Of a stretch of DNA of 64,000 bases, positions 36,100 to 48,450 are shown piece by piece. Below the pieces are notes generated by a model. The model ran no database searches. It was not told where the DNA came from and saw only the letters and a program-made list of their open reading frames with translations. This stretch comes from Vicia villosa (lineage: Eukaryota > Streptophyta > Magnoliopsida > Fabales > Fabaceae). The position numbers were made by a program, and so were the translations under genes. Within the stretch, counting starts at the first letter, position 1, and every line of letters begins with the position of its first letter. The stretch is from assembly GCF_029867415.1 (NCBI RefSeq), contig NW_026705402.1:1-64000 (forward strand), in the 5' to 3' direction.

Positions 36100-37153
36100 T
36101 CAAGATGAGGATTATGCTGATGAGAAGTATAGACTACTAGAAGAGCGCCTGAGAAGCGTGGAAATTCAGAAGGTACCTGGGCTGGATTTTGAAGAACTAG
36201 GACTCGTTCCTGGGGTAGTTATTCCTCCAAAATTCAAAACTCCCGCCTTTGCTAAGTATGATGGAGTCTCTTGTCCAAAGATGCACTTGAGGTCTTATGT
36301 AAGAAAGATTCAGCCCCACACTGTTGATAAGAGGCTCTGGATCCATTTCTTCCAAGAGAGTTTATCTGGAACTCAACTCGAATGGTACTATCAACTGGAA
36401 AGTACCAACATCCGTACTTGGGAAGATTTGGTTGTTGCTTTCTACCAGCAATACCAATACAATGCTGACCTCGCACCAACTCGCATACAACTACAAAGCA
36501 TGTCTATGGGACCCGAGGAAAGTTTCAAGGAGTATGCTCAAAAATGGAGAGATCTAGCTGGAAGAGTCAAACCCTCCTTGAGTGATAGAGAATTGGTTGA
36601 TATGTTCATGAATACACTTACTGGTCCTTTCTACAGCCATTTGCTGGGAAGTTCGTCATCTGGATTCACTGACCTCATACTGACTGGAGAACGTGTTGAA
36701 AGTGGTATCCGAAGTGGAAAAATTCAGGTGGCTACTTCTTCTGGTACTATTCAAAAGCCATACAATGGGAAGAATGAATCCAACACTGTCGGGGCAGTCC
36801 TGGTCCCTAGTCAGGCTCCAACACAGCAACAACAACAGAAAGATCGACGTAAACAACAAGGTGGACAACGTACTTGGAAATCAAAACCCAAGAGGTCATT
36901 TACCCCACTACACATGCCATTGGATCAAGCTTTGCAACACTTGCTCGATCAAAGTCTGATAACTCTACTGCCTCCATACTCAGCTCCTTCTAATCCCGTC
37001 CCTGGGTACAAACATCATGCAAGATGTGCTTACCATTCAAATAGCCCTGGTCACGACACAGAAGAGTGTGGGCCATTGAAACATAAAATTCAAGACTTGA
37101 TCGAAGAAGGGATCGTCGAATTTGGCCAACCAGAGGAGCCACACAAAGTCTAA
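36100..37153 (+). pseudogene. gag: Unit 3 gag, 5'-truncated
   Basis: Same truncation as unit 2: no start codon, coiled coil or complete acidic region. Capsid core and zinc knuckle are open to the stop at 37151-37153. Confidence 0.85.
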
Positions 37154-40100
37154 AAGATGGCTATTTAGATCATTAATTTACTCGCATTCGCAATTTCTTT
37201 CCTGTTTGTTTAAACATTCGTCTTATGTCAGACTCTATTTATTTTATCATAATCATTAATGCATTGCATATGTTTGTCTTGATTTATTTCTCTTCCTATT
37301 TCTATATTAAACTTTGTTTTTACTTAGTTTTCTTTATGATATTTAACTCTCGCTAAAGCGGTAAGCCTTTTGAGGGAGGATGACGAAAACAATACCGCAA
37401 CCTCATACAGTATGCTTTTGAACAGACTATGCTGACGATGTACAGACATTGTTTCAATTCCCAAACAGTGGAGATATAAGGATGTTAATCCCTCGTCAAC
37501 CCCTTTGAGCCTAAGGAGTAGAAGTTTTTTCTTTGCATAATTTAAAACCCTTAATCATAACCTGGGGCAGGGTAGTTACTCAGTTAACTCAATTATCTTA
37601 GTAGTTGTCTACACAAATAATGATGGGTTCCCGCAACCATTAAGTCAGGCAGTCAATATCCACCAAAAAAAGAAAACGCTGTCAAGTCAAAACCTATGAA
37701 GGAGACTTATCAAAAATCAAAACATCCCGCTGACTGTAATCTCAAAATAAACAGTTCAGATAAAAGTTAGGGATAACAAAATCAAAGTCAAAGGAGGGCA
37801 CTACAAATCCTCGACAAAAGAAAAAAAGAGTTACAAAAAAGGGATGACTGCCCGTCCAAATAAACTCCCGTTGCTTTATCCATCATCAAATGTCAATGTT
37901 ATGACGTCAAGCTTTGCTAAAGTAGAAACACAAAGTTAACTGAGCTTAGGACCGAAGATCATCACGAAGAAGGGTGGGTACAATCAAATTTTGAGCCTTT
38001 ATCCTTTGTTTCTTAAACCGTGAACCAAGCCACGTTACAACCCTTGAAAGTCCTAACTGAAGCATGGTTAGTTCAAAAGCGTACTGTCGCAAAAAGGGTA
38101 TCCTGACTCCTTAAAGTTTACCATAAATCTTGAGTTGATATCATGTTTTACAAATATCGCTTTCTTACATCTTTTGTTTTACTAAAAAACGTTTTCTAAA
38201 CTTCAAGACAGACATATGCATTGCATTTTATGAGTGTCATTATAAAACAATTTTGTCTACGTAATTTCAAATGGCTGACATCAAGAAGAATCTGCATGGG
38301 GCATAATTAATGACTAAAAGTCCTCCCGACAAATAAATTTGCAGAGACGTCTCATATGCGTGACTCGATCAACTAAAAGCTTGTTTACACAAAGGGCATG
38401 ACATATTATTATCCCGTCTACTATGAGAAAACTAGTCATGATTCATAGAACCTCTCAGAGGCACTGAAAAACCAGAGAAGTTAGTCCATCACTGGGGGCA
38501 TGTCACATCAGTCACAACTCTCAACAAATGCTATTTAGCTACTAGCATCAGATGATGTCAGTATATGTCTCTTATTTGAAGTTCTAATTCCAAATTCAAG
38601 TATCGGGCATACCAAGCTATTAATTCCAGGGGCAGGTATACTCTCGCAAGTGTTTTTCAACAGCAAGTATTCAAAGACAAGGGGCAATGAAGAATTCAAA
38701 ATCTCTGGACATTCCCCACAGAGCAGTTTTCATAATATATCCCCACATAACAAGTCATCTTCAGGCCATCTCTTCCTAACAGAGACTTGGTTCCCCAACG
38801 GATTTTATATCTCCAACATAATCTTCTTCTCTAGCATGTTTTATTCAAACTCGCTATATCTATCAGAGTTGCCGCTCAGAAATCTGGTTGGATATTATGC
38901 TCATCTCTCTTGTCCCCAGGATATATCAGGATCAGATCACTCACGTCAATCTCATCCCCAAGCGAAGATCAAAAATCCCCAGCTGGATATCATCGAACAA
39001 AAGACAGGAATTTTCTTGTCATTATCTCCAACAGCACACAGAGATTTATTTTCTCAACCCGCAGTTGCTATACAAAAATTATCAATATGCTTCGACTATA
39101 TAGTCCATCCCTGCATCACTCATAAATGCATAACATACAGTACTCTCGTTTATTTCGAGAATCTCAATACATGCATCATGACATTGCATAAAACTAATCT
39201 TTCCTTTTCAGGTCATTTCATAATCAAAAGAATATTACCATCCAAGTATGGTGCAAATACAATCGTATCGACGATTCAATCTCATTCAAAACGAATACAA
39301 TTTTGATGCTTCATTCCGAGTCTTTCTTCAAAGATAATTCAGAAACGATCAAAGAACATCCTATCCTTTCTAGGAACCTTTCTAGGTGATCTTTTCTAAG
39401 ATGATTCTTATCCTTTCCAGGAACCTTTCTAGGTAATCTTTTCTAAGATGTTTCTTATCCTTTCTAGGAACCTTTCTAGGTAATCTTTTCTAAGATGTTT
39501 CACATCCTTTCTAGGAACCTTTCTAGGTGATCTTTTTTAAGATGATTCTTATCCTTTCCAGGAACCTTTCTAGGTAATCTTTTCTAAGATGTTTCTTATC
39601 CTTTCTAGGAACCTTTCTAGGTAATCTTTTCTAAGATGATTCTTATCCTTTCTAGGAGCCTTTCTAGGTAGTCTTGTTTAAGACATATCATATCCTTTAC
39701 AGGAGCCTTTCTAGGTAGCCTCGTTTGAGGCATATCTTAACCTCTATAGGAAATCTTCCTTTAATATTTACCCAACATCTTCTAAAGACATCTACTGCCC
39801 TTTCAAGGAGTTTCCCCGTTAATCTTCTACAAGATACTTCTTCTCGAGCTTTGTTTAAAGCCTAATCTTTTTACATCAGTCAATGATATATCTTATTCGA
39901 GCACCTCTTCAGGTAGTCTTCTATAAGACATTAATTCATTTTAATGAATCTCCTTCAAGTACAAATCAATGCATATGATCCAGTCTGAAAAGCATCTGCT
40001 TTAGACAAACAATTCTTCAAACATCTGATGGCATCTTCAAGCCCATCTCCGACAAGCACCTTTCAATACTTCAAGCTCGGATATAGTCTAACATATGACT

Positions 40101-40287
40101 TATCCTGACTTTCATACTTATCCAGATCAGATGGCATCTTTAAGCCCATCTTCTACAAAAAGTCCCTATCTCAGCAAGGGCAAATTTCTTGGGTATTCTA
40201 GTGTTCAATCCTCTTCTACCTTCAGACTCCGACAGGCACACAGGCCAATCTACATCTTCAGGTTTAAGAAAATTGAACAGGGGCAGC
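37154..40287 (+). other. Unit 3 3' untranslated region
   Basis: Uninterrupted copy of 9152-12285. It preserves the empty insertion site of the minus element (TTCAAACTCGCTATATC near 38850), which confirms the target duplication in unit 2. Confidence 0.9.
39364..39759 (+). repeat. 47-bp minisatellite, unit 3
   Basis: Same repeat order as in units 1 and 2. Confidence 0.9.
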
Positions 40288-43200
40288 TGTCATACCCCAA
40301 AATTTGCCCATACAGTTTCTCTTATACAAGTTCAAAACAATACACAAAGCTCCAAGACACACTCTCCTAAACAAAGCTCAGAAACTAGGGTTTGAATTGT
40401 TCAAAGGAAAATCAGTAAATCAATGGATCAAAAGCTCCAAGGCATCTCATATGGTCTATGATACCCCACACTATCTCCAATTCAAAAGATTTCCATCTCA
40501 AGCATATTCATGACCCATTATAAGACCCGTGAAGCCATTCTTTTATTTCTTATCATTATTATTATTTTATTTTGGAATTTATTTATTTAAATTCTTAAAT
40601 AAAGTAAATGAATAATGAAAAACATAAAAGAAATTGGTTCATTTTGTGATCAAACCTCGAGTAAATATCTGAGTTTACTATAGGAAAATTCGGGCGCTAT
40701 GATCGTCACAAGTTAGGCTATTATGGAAAAAATGTGAAGGTTAAATAGAGCAATTTTGAATGTTTGATTAAAAAATCCCAATTAGTGGGGGTGTAAACAT
40801 GAAACCTCCAGGCCCATTTGTGCATCATCTTGATTTTGGTTTTATTTTTGATTTTTATCTAACTTAAATCAAAATAAATTGAAACAAATCAAATGGCAAT
40901 TGTGGTGTACGTGAATATATTTTCCTGATAAATAATCAACCAAAAATCTAATTGAAGTTTGATTGAGTTCAAAAACAGCAAATTTTAATTTCCTCCAAAT
41001 CAAATCTCTAATTGATTTCAATCACAAGGATTCAGACATATTTGATTCATCTGTAGTAACCTAAAATCATCTCCATATATACCTAGTCCTAATCATAATA
41101 GGGGGGGATTTTTTCGGCCAAGAGAAGCTCTGTTCGAAAACTCAACAAACTCAAGAAATTGAAGAATCGGTTTTGGAGTTTGAGAAGTTTCAGAAGACTT
41201 TTTCCAGTTTCAACGTGTTCCTAAAGGTTCCCTGAATCGATACCAATTGATACCAAGTCCTGAAGCATCGCAAATCATCGTCTGTGGCTCACGGTTTGTC
41301 AAATTTTGTTTCGGATCGATTCGTGTAATTCATGTATCATACGTGTGTTTTAATTACATATTCATGTTTATGATTGTGTCTGCAAGCTTTCTGGTTCGTT
41401 AGTTTAAGTTTTGAGTGCAGATTCGAAGTTCCGCCATGGATGAGGTTTTAAGCTCCGAATTAGGGATTTTTATCCTAGGCGAAATTAGATCCGATAAATG
41501 ACATCATTCGATTCGTGAGGAGATATAGATTCGATCTGTTTTTTTTCTTTGCGTTTTTGTTGATAATTTGCAGGTTGTAGCCACACAAGAAAAGCGTTGC
41601 TGAACGTGTTTCTTCTTTTCCAGAAATTTGAGCGAAGAAGATGAGTCATGGCCGCGCAAACGTTTTGTTGTTTTTTTAAATATTGTTTTGGATATATTGT
41701 TAATGGAGTGCAGTGTCATCAGCAAACAAAAGCTGGCACAGTTGGTTAACGAAAAGGACTGTTCACCAACGAGACCGGGGTTCGATCCCCAGTGTCTCTC
41801 TTCTTTTTTTTTTCCGCTAATAAATCTTTTGTTTGAGTTAAGTTATTTTCAGATCCCACGCGGCAGATCCGCGCGAGACTACCATGCGCCTCCAATTATC
41901 AACCATCTGATCTCAGGAGAAGCGCATCCAACGTCTTCAAAAGCGAGGATGCATCATGATCTGTCAGAGGCACGCCATACAGGATCCAAAACGCTAAGTT
42001 TTTTTTCTTTTTAATGTTTTTATTTATATATTTATATATATATATGTTTTATTATTTGTTTTTTTCTTTTCCTTTTTTTTTTCTTCTTTTACTTATAAAA
42101 TCTATATATATTTTCTAAAACTTTTTTTTAATAATAATTATTTTATTTAATATATTTATTATATATACTTATTTATTATATTTATTTATTTTAATTATAT
42201 TAATTTATTTAACATCTTTAAAAATTCATATTCATTGTATTTTAATTCCAAAAATTCCTAAAAATTATTCTTACACTCGATTTAATTTTCTTATCCCGAT
42301 TTAATTAATTAGGTAGCGAGACCAATAATTAATTAAATCGCTCGCGGCTTTTTTAATTCGTACCCTAATCAGGGTTTACGAGGATCATGCCATACACTGA
42401 AATCTTTCTTTTTCTATGCCTTTTCAGGGTTGCTTTTCAAATACGTTCCGACTACTCGCCACGCCCTTCACAAAGCTAAGTATTTAATTTATTTTAAAAG
42501 TCTATTTTGTTTCCTTTTGATTTTAGGGTTTGCCCTTATATTTTTGAACTGTGCATACATTCACTCCATCTATTTTTTTGCCTTTGCCTTTTTCAGGGTT
42601 ACCCCGAGGCTTTCCGCCAACCATATCAGATCAAATTCGAAGCTAAGTTCCTTTTATTATTATTAATTATTCTTTTTACTTTTATGGTTGATAAAGTTCG
42701 CCTTCGAACCGATAATGCACTCACTCTCTGTTTTCTGTCTCTTCTTTTTCCTTTTCAGGGTTTGTCAAATGCCAAAGCTACGTCGTTGGTAACCCTAAAC
42801 CCTATTTTATTTTATGGCTTTTATTATTACTTGTGCCAAACCCTGTTGGGGATCCGCTGGTTTCACTTTCCCCTCCCCGTTATTGCTTTATATACTGCGT
42901 GGTTAGTAATTTAGGGAGTGCAAATTTAAACTGGATTAGAGTCACTAATTACAAGATAAATAACTGAATTGAACCACATGATTGATGCACACACGCACTC
43001 TTTTGGGGTAACCTCTCTGTTGCCTTGTTGCCTGTTGCCTGTTGCCTTTGTGTTTTTTGCAGAATAAGCCATGTCCCTCGAATACGAGGATACCTCAGCC
43101 ATGCTGCCTCGATAAATAAAGGTCATGCGACCCTAAATGATGCTGCCTTCGATACACAAATATGACCTCGACCCTCGGAAGTTGCCTACGGAAAAGGCTG

Positions 43201-43761
43201 AGGTATCCTCTGGTTGCCTACGAATAAGGCTTATTCTGATCCTTACCTTAGACTACCTGCCCTTCTATGGCATGGGACAGTCTTATGGCGAAGGATATTT
43301 CGATGACCCGTTTACCTCCAAACGAAAGGCTTCCTGCCCTCTTATGGTAAGGATTGACCCTTTCATTCTGAAAGGCTAAAAAGAGACCTATCATCTGAGT
43401 TTAAGGTAATTGCCCCTAATTTCCTTGCAATGCTCAATTTTCATATTCTTTCTCACAATTCTTCAAAAACTGGCTACGCTCATTTACGAGCTAAAGTCCA
43501 CTTTTTTTTTTCTTTCATCTACTTTTTCTAAAGACAAACGAGCAAGCAAAGCAATTAAGAGCCCATGGAAAACCATGGATGCAAAGGGTGCCTTACACCT
43601 TCCCTTTGCATAAATTACCCCCCAAACTTAGATTTCTTTAAAAAGGTTTTTTTCTGTTTCTTTTTGCCTTTCCGAATTTGTTTGGATAAAATAAAAGTCG
43701 GTGGCGACTCTTGCTTACCGCGACATTTCGATCGATAAAAAAGTCAGTTCACCGTATTACA
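40288..43761 (+). repeat. Unit 3 LTR, complete (3474 bp)
   Basis: Runs from TGTCATACCCC to CACCGTATTACA. It keeps the terminal 16 bp lost in units 1 and 2 and has CTACTTTTTCTAAAGAC like the right-hand element, so its right end represents the original LTR. Exon-like modules run from about 41853 to 43062. Flanking sequence from 43762 begins CACGCTTCTCC; no matching 5-bp duplication is available on the truncated left side. Confidence 0.9.
41731..41799 (+). ncRNA. tRNA-like segment in unit 3 LTR
   Basis: Same sequence as 13729-13797, with A-box, B-box and trailing T-run. Confidence 0.6.
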
Positions 43762-45355
43762 CACGCTTCTCCAACTTTTTACGATGAATGAATATTTCCT
43801 CTCTTTTTCATCTTCTTACTTAGTTAGCCTTAAAACCCATAATATGATCTTCCTATTATGTCCTCACTAACTCCATTTCACTATCTCCTTTATTTTATTT
43901 TAATTAAATAATAATGTTAATTAGAACTATATTTATTTATTCTAACTAACACCTTAATTCCACTACCACACACATCAACATAACATCACACGTTACATAA
44001 TCTCATAGATAAATCACAACGACTCATATAATCACACAACAACAACCAAATAATAGATTAAATAATTAAATCTAATTTTTTGGGTGTTACAATTTGTCAT
44101 ATTTCACAAGTGTCATGAGATTTAGAAATGCATTCAATGTTATTTTTAAGTACAAAGATGTGAAACATAGACCAAAACTGTTTAAATTTCAAATAGAGAA
44201 ACCAAAAGTATAATTAAACCATAAAAACGATAAAACACCTAATAAAAATAATAATATTCATTTTAAAAATCTTAATGATATAAAAAACACATAGCACAAT
44301 ATAAAAAAAACATTCAAAAGTTATAACCAACAAATTGAACTTATGTTAAAAGTAAAATAAAAATGTGTTGTGTTAAAAATATTAGATTAAAGTGAAAGTG
44401 TTGAAAAAAATGACATAATCAATTAATATAAATAAATATAAATATAGAAAAAAATTATAACACAAAACATGAAGATAAAAAAATATTGATGTCGATTCTT
44501 GTTATAGTGATGCAAACCTATTCTAGTGCGGTCGAGCGGGATGTACTTACAATGTTAACATTTCTACTCCCAAATTCAGTCACTGGATAAAAAGGAATAG
44601 AAGGACTTATAAATTGAATGATACATTTTTAATGCTCATGATGTGGTTTATATACATTGATGATGGGACGAAAACTTTATTCCATATCCCAATAATTATC
44701 CCTTCGCCCATATCTAATAACAATATAAGACAGTAATATACTACCAATTTTACCTTAATAACCTAATAACCTCATTTAATTACTCCTAATTCATGTCCTT
44801 TTACGTCATTTACATTAAGTTATTACTCATTAAACAATTATTATTTATTAAACAATTAATAAAACCAATATCAATCATAATTACTACAGTAATAATTATT
44901 TAAGTTAGGTAATTATTTAAGTTAGCTATGGTGAATTGGTTTTACCTAACTGCATAAGTAACTATTTTGAATAAAAAAAAGGCAGCAGCGTGTAAATGGA
45001 GCAGCGTGCACAAGTCATCATGGTTTATTCTAGAAAATGGCAGCAGCGTGTAAAAATACTCTTTTCAAGGCTCTTATCTACATTGAGCCATGTGAAACAA
45101 AATTTACTCCATTCAATTTTGCAGGCTTTCAAGCTTCCACCCCATTCAATTTGGTTTGCCCTTTCAGTTTTGCCAGTCCTTTAAAATCTCCACTATGCAT
45201 TACGCAAAATCGCCTTCTCCTTCAACCCTAAATCACTCTTCTGCATTTACCTCAACGGTATATTTTTAAAGATTGAAACAAACCCTACATGTTTTTGTTA
45301 ATATATTTTATTTACGTTTTCATGTTCTATACTATGTTTATTTACTATTTATAAA
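43762..45355. other. AT-rich spacer, no gene seen
   Basis: 43762-44092 ends in GGGTGTTACA, the complement of a TGTAACACCC start common for legume LTRs, so it may be a minus-strand LTR fragment (weak). Around 44983-45055 a GCAGCAGCGTGTAAA / GGAGCAGCGTGCACA motif occurs three times. A short open frame at 45037-45231 has no recognisable domain. Confidence 0.3.
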
Positions 45356-45362
45356 GACATTA

Positions 45363-45804
45363 CGCGACCCGTGCGAATGCACGGGTAGTTGACAACTTAA
45401 TTATTTTCTTAATTTTTCTACTAAATTATACATTTTTTTACGGGCCGAGACAACTTAATTTGCATATCTTTTATATACATTTTTTAATCATCACTATACT
45501 ATATTATTTACAATTTATAACGATATTGCGCGACCCGTACTAACGCACGTCAATTTTATATATGTGTCTGCGTGAAGTGTACACCATATACTCATATTTT
45601 TCAACATAATTTTTATGTATATCCTGACAACTACTACAATCGGATAAATTAAATTAATATTTATATGACAACCATCATTTAAGACATTTTTTTCTATTAC
45701 TTCGTACATATTTTTATATATTTCTTAACCATAACTCTATAATACTTATTTAATCTATATAGCGACTTTGCTTGACCCGTGCGAACGCACGGGTCTCTTA
45801 CTAG
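45363..45804 (+). mobile_element. Helitron-like 3' end with repeated terminal hairpins
   Basis: At 45774-45795 a perfect 10-bp stem, GACCCGTGCG / CGCACGGGTC with a 2-nt loop, is followed five bases later by CTAG (45801-45804) and a T, matching the Helitron 3' signature (hairpin then CTRR, insertion before T). Two related hairpins lie upstream: 45367-45386 (ACCCGTGC / GCACGGGT, intact) and 45533-45550 (decayed). The 5' end (TC start) and any Rep/helicase coding sequence were not found, so the element's left limit is unknown. Confidence 0.5.
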
Positions 45805-45964
45805 TATTTTTCAAAATTTTGTACCTCTACCATAGCACGTCACTTAAAAAATTATGTAATTTCTCTTCACCATATAATTTGCAATCAAGTATTTTGGTAG
45901 GTTATATGCTCACTGGATAATTTACATAAAAATTATCTGGTATTATAATTTTATCAAATAACTT

Positions 45965-46462
45965 AGTTATAAGTAGGGGTGGAAATATGTTAGGCTAGGC
46001 TTTATAAGGTCTGGGTCTGACCTACGATAAACTTGAAAGACTTCTGACCTATAATAAACTTTCTTTTTTGGTCTGGCCTGACTTTTTTAAAAGTCTGTCC
46101 TAGTCTGAAAGCCTATTTTTCATTATGATTTTCAATTAATCCATATTATTTAAGAAACCTTATAAATCGTCCTATATATGCATATATAGGTCAGGCTATT
46201 TAGCATTTGTTATAATATATATGCATATATAGACTTGCCTATTTAGCATTTTTTTCTAATATACATACAAATATAGGCCGATCTATTTAGCCTATTTTTA
46301 ATATACATGAAAATATAGGTCGGCCTATAAAGTTTCATTGGCTTTTTTAATAGCTTAAGTCTAGCCTTTTTGTTAAATAAGTCTGGTCGGTCTGACCTTA
46401 TAAAGGCTAAGTCATAGACTCCTGTAGACCGGTATGGCCTATTTCCACCCCTAGTTATAAGT
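45965..46462. mobile_element. MITE with GGGGTGGAAAT termini and 10-bp target duplication
   Basis: Ends AGGGGTGGAAAT (from 45975) and ATTTCCACCCCT (to 46452) are inverted repeats extending into a GGCTAGGC / GGCCTA region. They are flanked by the direct repeat AGTTATAAGT (45965-45974 and 46453-46462). The interior has several diverged copies of an ATATAGG-TC-GGCCTATTTAGC motif and no reading frame. A 9-11 bp duplication suggests the Mutator superfamily. Confidence 0.75.
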
Positions 46463-46631
46463 TATTTGGTAGTTTTCCTTTTGTTCACGATATAAATTAG
46501 TTATAAGTTTTTGATAAAAAATTTTCATTTAGCAATGACATAATAGACTGTTGTTTTAAAATCGATTTTAAAAGTGGACAGACCATATTAAAAAAATAGT
46601 TGTCAAAGTGGTAAGATCATCCAAACGTCGC

Positions 46632-46912
46632 TAAGACCATCTCCAATGTTAGTTTCTTCCATTGAGTTCTCCACCTGTACCATTAATTTAATAATTAAAT
46701 ATTTAAAAATTTTGCCATGTCATAATAGAGTTGCATTGCATGGAACAACTAAAAGATTGTAGTACTCAATCAAATCAAGTTATGAGGTAAAGTTGTGGGA
46801 CCCATATCAGATTTTTATTAAAGTTAAAATTAAATAAATTCTTTTAATATGATGTGGCTTAATGGGTCCTATAAAGAACTCAAATGTAAGTTGCACCATT
46901 GGAGATACTCTA
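46632..46912. mobile_element. Probable MITE relic with CCATCTCCAATG ends
   Basis: Left end TAAGACCATCTCCAATG and right end CATTGGAGATACTCTA form an imperfect inverted repeat. The interior is about 280 bp, AT-rich and non-coding. Flanks are AACGTCGC and ACGACAAG, too diverged to call a target duplication. Superfamily undetermined. Confidence 0.45.
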
Positions 46913-47168
46913 ACGACAAGTAATGAAATAGTTTTCTTTATTTTAGGTCACAGTTTTTCACTGTTACTTAGATTTGTTTTTGTCGTAATCACCGAATAAC
47001 TATAAGTTTTTTTAAAAATGCAACTTTTTTCAATTATAATACAAACGGATAGCTTAGTAAAAAGATTTTAGTAAAATAGGCAACTGTTTTTTTTTTTACT
47101 TTAGGCTTTTGTTTCTCACTATTGTTTAAAGTCATCTTTGTTGTAGTTATGCAATAACTTAACATAAG

Positions 47169-47887
47169 TGTTAGAACATTTTGTATATATTCCAATATAG
47201 GGAGATGAATTGAAAAAAATACTCATTAAGTCAAGTCCCACATTGGATGTTAGTTGGAAAAATTCCTTAGTCTCACATCGCTTAGATTAGAAATCTTGGC
47301 TAGTTTACTTCATTATATAAGGAAGTCATTTGTTTCATTCCAAAACACACCAAAAACTTATTTTGAGTTTTCCTTCCTCACTCTCATAACTCCGCGTCTT
47401 TCGAATTGTCGAAGCGCCAACTTCTCCCCCTTTCTTTCTACTCGTTGAATTTTCCGAGTACTTTCTTGAATTCTCCTTAGAGAATAATGTTAATTTCTCC
47501 TCGTTTGAGTTGAGAAATTATCAAGTATAATTTTTATTGGATTCTCTTTAGAGAATTATTGAAATTTCTCTTGGTTTGAGAAATTACTATGACTGGTCGT
47601 TATACCATATACTAAGATGGCATTGATACCATATTTGAATGGTCCTAGTACCATCTGAAGGTGTATTTCTAGACCGATTATCTACTGTGCAAGTAGTAAT
47701 CGTATAGTATAGAACTGGGCTGTTTTATCCTGGAGGCGTCGTGGTTATTAAGAGCTGCTTTGCATAATTTTGGCAGTACCGCGAAACGTCTTAAAGAAAG
47801 CGTACTGATCTGCGACTCGACCCGGTAATTTCTTTGGTGGCAAAATTGTTAAAATCGTGATCCAACAATTTTAAGACGTTTCGAATT
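47169..47887 (+). repeat. 5' LTR of the copia element
   Basis: Matches 63283-64000 with scattered substitutions. Identity continues to the window edge, so the true LTR end is not seen. No tRNA-Met-type primer site (TGGTATCAGAGC) follows at 47888, where a gag start appears immediately. A deletion may have removed the LTR end and primer site. Confidence 0.8.
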
Positions 47888-47890
47888 GCC

Positions 47891-48317
47891 ATGGCTACTG
47901 AAGAAATTATTGGTACTTCTGCGGATACTTTCTTTGACAAACCGTTCATGTTTGAGAGATGTCTCTCGTCGTGTTTGTTATGATCGTGTTATGTTTAAAA
48001 CATACACGAATACTAAAGATAAGAAAGTGTTGTTGGGAGATATCCACACCACTAATGTTGTCGATATTGGAGAAGTGGAACAAGGTCCATCTATGAAAAG
48101 ACTTCAATATTGAAGGATGTCATGTATGCTCCCGAGATTATAAAGAATCATGTTTATGTTTTTTTTTCCTTCTAAATAAGGCAAGATTTAGTCAGTTTAT
48201 TGGGGTAGATTTGTACACCATCATCACAAAGAATGATATTTTTGTGAATGAAATTGATAAGTTTAAAAACTTTGTAAAGAATTTGAAAATGATTTAGTAA
48301 GAATTTGTAGTGATAGG
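47891..48317 (+). pseudogene. Copia gag head fused to protease and integrase fragments
   Basis: ATG at 47891 opens MATEEIIGTSADTFFDKPF, then within about 20 codons the match jumps and shifts frame to the protease-proximal region (VCYDRVMFKTYTNTKDKKVL, LLGDIHTTNVV), KDVMYAPEI, and integrase pieces (IDKFKNFVKN, then IC-SDR). Most of gag and the integrase N-terminus are deleted, with stops in between. The Ogre-like element sits right after the SDR codons. Confidence 0.8.
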
Positions 48318-48380
48318 TGTCATACCCCAAAATTTGCCCTCATATATTTACAAACGTCATTTTATTTCGAATAAATAAAT

Positions 48381-48450
48381 TGGTACAATTGGTAAGAGGT
48401 TGAGCATGAGAGCTACAATAGCACGAGGCCCCGTGTTCGAATCCCACTTA
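48381..48450 (+). ncRNA. First tRNA-like segment of right-hand LTR
   Basis: A-box-like TGGTACAATTGGTAAGAGG and B-box GTGTTCGAATCCCAC about 50 nt apart, followed within 20 nt by a T-run of eight. It sits only 63 bp into the LTR, unlike the segments of the other LTR types. No acceptor-stem pairing seen. Confidence 0.55.

Larger units (their letters stand above)
6992..43761 (+). mobile_element. Tandem array of three gag-UTR-LTR units of an Ogre-like retrotransposon
   Basis: Unit 1 is 6992-15741, unit 2 is 15793-36048 (split by a minus-strand element at 18548-31152), unit 3 is 36100-43761. From the shared gag point, unit 1 to unit 2 is 7695 bp; unit 2 is about the same after removing the 12,610-bp insertion and duplicated target. 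There is no 5' LTR and no primer binding site on the left: homology to the right-hand Ogre-like element begins about 390 bp inside its internal region (compare 52115). Only unit 3 has a complete LTR. No protease, RT, RNase H or integrase is visible. Family: Ty3/gypsy, Ogre/Tat lineage (from gag type and LTR termini). Confidence 0.85.

Noticed and set aside
43762..44092. LTR of a chromovirus-type element ending in GGGTGTTACA
   Set aside because: Only the last bases look like an LTR end; no partner LTR, primer site or coding region was found, so it is mentioned only as a possibility within the spacer.
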